Part shown: piece after piece, positions 31,275 through 32,444 of the stretch
How positions within the stretch are numbered: position 1 is the stretch's first letter
How the letters are laid out: each line of letters starts with the position of its first letter
Assembly: GCA_964517795.1 (NCBI GenBank)
Contig: CAZFDE010000030.1
Coordinates: 1 to 32,444 of the forward strand
Direction of reading: 5' to 3'
From: CAZFDE01 sp964517795
GTDB taxonomy: Bacteria; Planctomycetota; Phycisphaerae; Sedimentisphaerales; Anaerobacaceae
Length of the DNA: 32,444 nt
Made by a program: the position numbers and the translations under genes
Notes under the pieces: generated by a model
Told to the model about the DNA's origin: nothing
Database searches by the model: none
The model's input: only the letters and a program-made list of their open reading frames with translations

Positions 31275-31302
31275 AGTATAATCGATAAGACAGGAATTTC
31301 AA
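31275..31302 (-). promoter_or_regulatory. Putative miaB promoter, placed for a leaderless transcript
   Basis: On the minus strand TTGAAA (31302-31297), a 16-base spacer and TATACT (31280-31275) are followed by GACCTTCA and the ATG at 31266. The start of transcription would fall within one or two bases of the start codon, and no SD is present. Confidence 0.5.
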
Positions 31303-31321
31303 ATCGACTTGTGATATGTAT

Positions 31322-32365
31322 TTATTGAGACAAATCGGAATTATCAGATTTTTTGATCTTCTGCCGCTTGCTGAGATTAAGGTGTTTTTGGGCAAATTGC
31401 TCGATCCAGTAAAACAGATCCTTGCCTTCATATTTGTCATCGAAACAGACATGACCGCCGCCCTCGATGATATATTTTTCACACGGGATATTATTTCGGT
31501 CACAGCGTTCTTTAATTTTGTGTGCAAATTGTACCGAAATCAATTTGTCCTCTGTCCCGTGCCAGAGCGCAATTGGGGGGTCATTTTGATCGTAGTCTGA
31601 TGGTCTCAGATGCCAGGGAAGTCGGTTTGGGTCGTTAGCGATAAAATCGGCTGAACTGACACAATGGTCGCGTCCGGCCAAGGCAAAACAAGCGTTCGGT
31701 TTTGCGTTAACACCGGGATGGTTATGGGCAACGGTGAAATCATTCGGTCCATCGGACAAGAAATCGCCTTGATTGATTGCAGCCCCGAGGGCCGTACAGG
31801 CACCGGCAGATGTACCAACCAGACAAATGCGATTCGGATCAATCCCGTATTTGTTGCAGCCAACCGCTCGGATCCAGCGAATGGCGGCTTTGGTGTCTCG
31901 GACTGCGGCATGAACATCATTTAAACTAAGCTTGTGGCGATTAAAAATTTCCCGATCTAATGGGGCATACGGTCCTATGGGCGCTAAGGGGTAATCGGCA
32001 TGGAGTCGATATTCAATTGATAAAACGACATATCCTTTAGGGACAAACGCTTCAGCGAGGGGGTAAAACTTGGGATGTTTGCGAATATTGCGTCTCAGCG
32101 AGCCCCCGAACCCGCCCCCATGGATATAAACCAGGCAGGGCTTATCGCTGCGCGTGTCTTCTTTGGGATACCATAAATCGATCATCAAATCGGCAACCTG
32201 AGGATTGTTTAGATTGGCATCCGAATGAACAATACCCTGGCCGTACATGATATCCTCGTCTTTAGTGATGGAAAAACCGTCGGCGCCAGCAGTCGCCGAA
32301 TATATACCAATCAAGAAGAATAAAGTTAAAACGTATGCTGTCTTTATATAATTTGATTTCATCAT
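31322..32365 (-). CDS. Secreted alpha/beta hydrolase, carboxylesterase-like
   Basis: The 347-residue protein has a signal peptide (core AYVLTLFFLIGIYSATA, cleavage near residue 26). The oxyanion hole is HGGGF (82-86), the nucleophile is Ser186 in GTSAG, and Asp273 (HGTEDKLI) and His305 (GGGHVCF) complete the triad. This is the layout of the hormone-sensitive-lipase or BD-FAE-like esterase group, which often removes acetyl or feruloyl groups from polysaccharides. The exact substrate cannot be read from the sequence. The C-terminal tail is basic and polar. AAAGGA lies 8 bases before the start. miaB, 55 bases on, has its own promoter candidate. Confidence 0.88.
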   Translation of the reverse strand: MMKSNYIKTAYVLTLFFLIGIYSATAGADGFSITKDEDIMYGQGIVHSDANLNNPQVADLMIDLWYPKEDTRSDKPCLVYIHGGGFGGSLRRNIRKHPKFYPLAEAFVPKGYVVLSIEYRLHADYPLAPIGPYAPLDREIFNRHKLSLNDVHAAVRDTKAAIRWIRAVGCNKYGIDPNRICLVGTSAGACTALGAAINQGDFLSDGPNDFTVAHNHPGVNAKPNACFALAGRDHCVSSADFIANDPNRLPWHLRPSDYDQNDPPIALWHGTEDKLISVQFAHKIKERCDRNNIPCEKYIIEGGGHVCFDDKYEGKDLFYWIEQFAQKHLNLSKRQKIKKSDNSDLSQ

Positions 32366-32394
32366 TCTATTATCCTTTAACGTTCAACGTATTT

Positions 32395-32415
32395 AGGGCT
32401 TGCTGAATAAGCCCT
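32395..32415. other. Perfect 7-bp hairpin near the right edge
   Basis: AGGGCTT and AAGCCCT pair around GCTGAAT. On the plus strand a pyrimidine-rich stretch with six T residues (CCCTTTTTTCC) starts seven bases later, so it could terminate a plus-strand transcript. It may also be the end of a repeated or mobile element that continues beyond the window. The edge prevents a decision. Confidence 0.3.
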
Positions 32416-32444
32416 GCTTTCCCTTTTTTCCGGTCGCCGGCCAG

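Overview
The window reads like a chromosomal stretch of an anaerobic planctomycete. I favour class Phycisphaerae, perhaps the Sedimentisphaerales order. The reasons are an Rnf complex in the order C-D-G-E-A-B, a Tat-exported sulfatase, a DUF5703 glycosidase, prepilin-like secretion, a very long SecA and an ASKHA/RACo-type corrinoid activator. The lineage is an inference. No rRNA, tRNA, CRISPR array, insertion sequence or phage gene was found. Genes are dense and no gap reaches 300 bases.

Layout. Bases 1-3000 are all minus strand: a truncated prepilin-like gene, then an ECF sigma factor, a one-helix membrane protein (likely anti-sigma) and a secreted coiled-coil protein in one operon, plus a small Cys-rich protein. 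At 3028 a 26-residue highly basic mini-protein has its own promoter, Shine-Dalgarno site (SD) and terminator. Bases 3235-6800 hold a RACo-like 2Fe-2S/ASKHA protein (plus) facing a TIGR03960-type radical SAM protein (minus). The 185 bases between them are a patchwork of palindromic, repeat-like sequence.

Bases 6830-13305 are an energy module. apbE (flavinyltransferase, plus) converges on rnfCDGEAB (minus), which is headed by a small RseC-like membrane protein. ApbE should attach FMN to RnfD and RnfG. Rnf couples ferredoxin and NAD redox chemistry to ion transport, and can also supply low-potential electrons of the kind RACo proteins need.

Bases 13394-17100 hold a lipoprotein M48 peptidase (plus) and, on minus, a zinc-ribbon membrane protein, a Gfo/Idh/MocA-like protein with degraded signature motifs, and glyA. 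This part looks more AT-rich than the first 8 kb. Bases 17243-28374 are one plus-strand run: a TPR protein made of a fused tandem duplication, rpsT, a glycosidase, rnr, efp and secA. Bases 28442-32365 are minus strand: sulfatase, miaB and an alpha/beta hydrolase. A perfect hairpin sits at the right edge.

Most promising novelties: five tandem repeats in the SecA helical-wing region, the fused-duplicate TPR protein that keeps an internal SD and start, the mini-RseC at the head of rnf, the basic mini-protein gene, and two radical SAM genes with promoters placed as for leaderless mRNAs.
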